From positions 1 through 6,185 of the forward strand of contig SKWJ01000319.1 of NCBI GenBank assembly GCA_007128995.1: a stretch of DNA of 6,185 bases. Direction: 5' to 3'. Below the pieces are notes generated by a model. That model saw only the letters and a program-made list of their open reading frames with translations. It was not told the DNA's origin and did not search any database. Shown here in pieces: positions 4,874-6,185 of this stretch (its first letter is position 1; every line of letters begins with the position of its first letter). Made by a program: the position numbers and the translations under genes. Source of the DNA: Paracoccaceae bacterium. GTDB lineage: Bacteria > Pseudomonadota > Alphaproteobacteria > Rhodobacterales > Rhodobacteraceae.

Positions 4874-6004
4874 ATGCCGCACGCCGCTTCGCGCCCCGAT
4901 GCCAAAGCGCCCGCTGTCCTGACAGTTCTGGGTATAGAAAGTTCGTGCGACGACACGGCCAGCGCGGTGGTCCGGCACGCGCCCCCTGCCCCGCCCGAGA
5001 TCTTGTCCAGCGTCGTCTGGGGCCAGACCGACCTGCATGCAGGCTTCGGCGGGGTTGTCCCGGAACTTGCAGCGCGCGCGCATGCCGAAAAGCTTGATCT
5101 GGCAGTGGAAGCTGCGCTCGCGCAGGCAGGACTGAGCGTTGGCGCTGTCGATGCCATCGCCGTCACTGCAGGCCCCGGACTTATTGGGGGGGTGCTGTCA
5201 GGTGTCATGCTCGCGCGGGGTCTTGCGGCGGCGACAGGGGTGCCGCTTCTGGGCGTGAACCATCTGGCTGGGCATGCCCTGACCCCAAGGTTGACAGAGG
5301 ATATCGGGTTTCCCTATCTCATGCTGCTGGTTTCCGGCGGGCATTGCCAGTTTCTGCTCGTGCATGGTCCGGCACGGTTTACGCGCCTTGGAGGTACGAT
5401 TGATGATGCACCCGGAGAAGCATTCGACAAGGTTGCGAAACTGCTTGGCCTGCCACAACCCGGGGGGCCATCCGTGGAAACTTCGGCGCGCATGGGCAAT
5501 GCGACGCGCTTCGCCCTGCCCCGCCCGTTGCGCGACCGTCCCGGCTGCGACATGTCCTTTTCTGGGCTGAAAACGGCAGTTTTGCGCACGCGGGATGCAC
5601 TCGTTGTGGAACATGGCGGGCTAAGGCAGCAGGACCGCGCGGATCTTTGTGCCAGCTTTCAGGCCGCTGTCGCCGATATTCTGGGTGCGAAGGCACGCGT
5701 GGCCATGGAGATCTACCTGCAGGAATCTCCATCTGTTCCGGTTTTTGCCGTGGCCGGTGGCGTCGCTGCGAATCAGACGCTTCGGACTGCGCTGGAACAG
5801 GTTGCTGCGTTGGCAGATATGCGCTTTGTTGCGCCACCATTGTCATTATGCACCGATAATGCCGCAATGATTGCATGGGCAGGTATTGAACAGTTGCGTT
5901 CGGGTGCTGTCACCGCACAAGACTTCATTGCCCGTCCACGCTGGCCGCTTGATCAGACTGCGGTCCCTCTCCTGGGGTCGGGCAAGAAAGGGGCGAAAGC
6001 ATGA
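4874..6004 (+). CDS. tsaD: tRNA N6-adenosine threonylcarbamoyltransferase
   Basis: TsaD transfers the threonylcarbamoyl group from threonylcarbamoyl-AMP to A37 of ANN-decoding tRNAs, together with TsaB and TsaE, in the cytoplasm. The 376-residue product (family usual ~340-365) carries the ASKHA-fold landmarks in order. These are GIESSCDDT (20-28), [12 protein letters not shown] (99-110), the metal-binding NHLAGH with H130 and H134, VSGGHCQ (153-159), [17 protein letters not shown] (177-193), [10 protein letters not shown] (227-236), [13 protein letters not shown] (292-304) and [12 protein letters not shown] (326-337), where D328 is the expected third metal ligand. All key residues are present, so it should be active. 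ATG 4874 is the first sensible start; it leaves about 18 residues before the conserved core, and the ribosome site is weak (GAGCCGAAA just before it). The frame is open further upstream to 4577, but that is antisense to hemD. The stop overlaps the gpsA start (ATGA), so the two genes are probably co-transcribed and coupled. Confidence 0.97.
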   Translation: MPHAASRPDAKAPAVLTVLGIESSCDDTASAVVRHAPPAPPEILSSVVWGQTDLHAGFGGVVPELAARAHAEKLDLAVEAALAQAGLSVGAVDAIAVTAGPGLIGGVLSGVMLARGLAAATGVPLLGVNHLAGHALTPRLTEDIGFPYLMLLVSGGHCQFLLVHGPARFTRLGGTIDDAPGEAFDKVAKLLGLPQPGGPSVETSARMGNATRFALPRPLRDRPGCDMSFSGLKTAVLRTRDALVVEHGGLRQQDRADLCASFQAAVADILGAKARVAMEIYLQESPSVPVFAVAGGVAANQTLRTALEQVAALADMRFVAPPLSLCTDNAAMIAWAGIEQLRSGAVTAQDFIARPRWPLDQTAVPLLGSGKKGAKA

Positions 6005-6185
6005 CAATCGCGATACTCGGGGCTGGAGCCTTCGGCACGGCACTGGCCTGCGCGCTGGGGGATATCACACTCTGGTGTCGAGATCCCGAACAAGCGCAAA
6101 AATTGCATTCCGACCGGGAAAACCGCGCCAGGTTGCCAGGAATTACCTTACCCGACACTGTGGCTGTCACGTCCGATCTTGATAA
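6001..6185 (+). CDS. gpsA: NAD(P)-dependent glycerol-3-phosphate dehydrogenase, N-terminal 61 residues, runs off right edge
   Basis: GpsA reduces dihydroxyacetone phosphate to sn-glycerol-3-phosphate, the backbone for phospholipid synthesis, in the cytoplasm. The visible part opens [16 protein letters not shown], a Rossmann nucleotide-binding loop with G7, G9 and G12. It continues to TLWCRD (23-28), the end of the second strand where cofactor choice is set, and [12 protein letters not shown] (40-51), the family NxxxLPG segment. The stretch between the first helix and TLW (CALGDI) looks about four residues shorter than in most homologues I recall, probably a tolerated loop deletion. The catalytic lysine region is beyond the edge. 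The start overlaps the tsaD stop by four bases and is preceded by AAGGGG about eight bases away. Confidence 0.94.
   Translation, partial: MTIAILGAGAFGTALACALGDITLWCRDPEQAQKLHSDRENRARLPGITLPDTVAVTSDLD

Noticed and set aside
4786..5208. Upstream extension of the hemD frame by 141 codons
   Set aside because: It is antisense to the conserved tsaD coding sequence, has low-complexity Ala/Ser/Pro content and does not match the HemD N-terminus; open antisense frames are common in GC-rich genes.

Overview
The window looks like a chromosomal segment of an alphaproteobacterium, most likely from the Rhodobacterales. The evidence is the high-GC coding sequence and the gene set: hemD, a mitofilin/Mic60-type gene and a HemY-type gene in a row, divergent from tsaD-gpsA. 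No host name can be read from the sequence itself.

Layout. Positions 1-780 are the edge of an integrated or decayed mobile island, abutting the 3' end of a tRNA-Thr(CGU) gene (781-856, minus strand). The island edge holds the first ~65 residues of a P4-type integrase (DUF4102 N-terminus). It is joined out of frame, near position 421, to a second, unrelated-looking tyrosine recombinase that runs off the left edge. Between the integrase start and the tRNA lie four copies of GGGGGCAT in mirrored orientation and three GGATG repeats spaced exactly 10 bp. Positions 903-4785 hold three minus-strand genes that probably form one transcription unit: hemD (uroporphyrinogen III synthase), the mitofilin-family membrane protein, and the HemY-type TPR membrane protein. 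From 4874 the plus strand carries tsaD (tRNA t6A synthesis), followed with a 4-base ATGA overlap by the start of gpsA (glycerol-3-phosphate dehydrogenase), which runs off the right edge.

How the parts fit. hemD makes the last common cyclic precursor of haem and other tetrapyrroles. The two downstream membrane proteins are the alphaproteobacterial neighbours of hemD and probably act in inner-membrane/envelope organisation rather than catalysis. The HemY protein ends in a CxxC-x10-CxxC zinc-ribbon-like module with the spacing I recall from LapB. TsaD modifies A37 of ANN-decoding tRNAs, a class that includes the tRNA-Thr in this window.

The housekeeping part is ordinary. The least ordinary part is the left end: the chimeric integrase junction and the repeat architecture at the tRNA. 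I see no convincing undescribed multi-gene system in this window.
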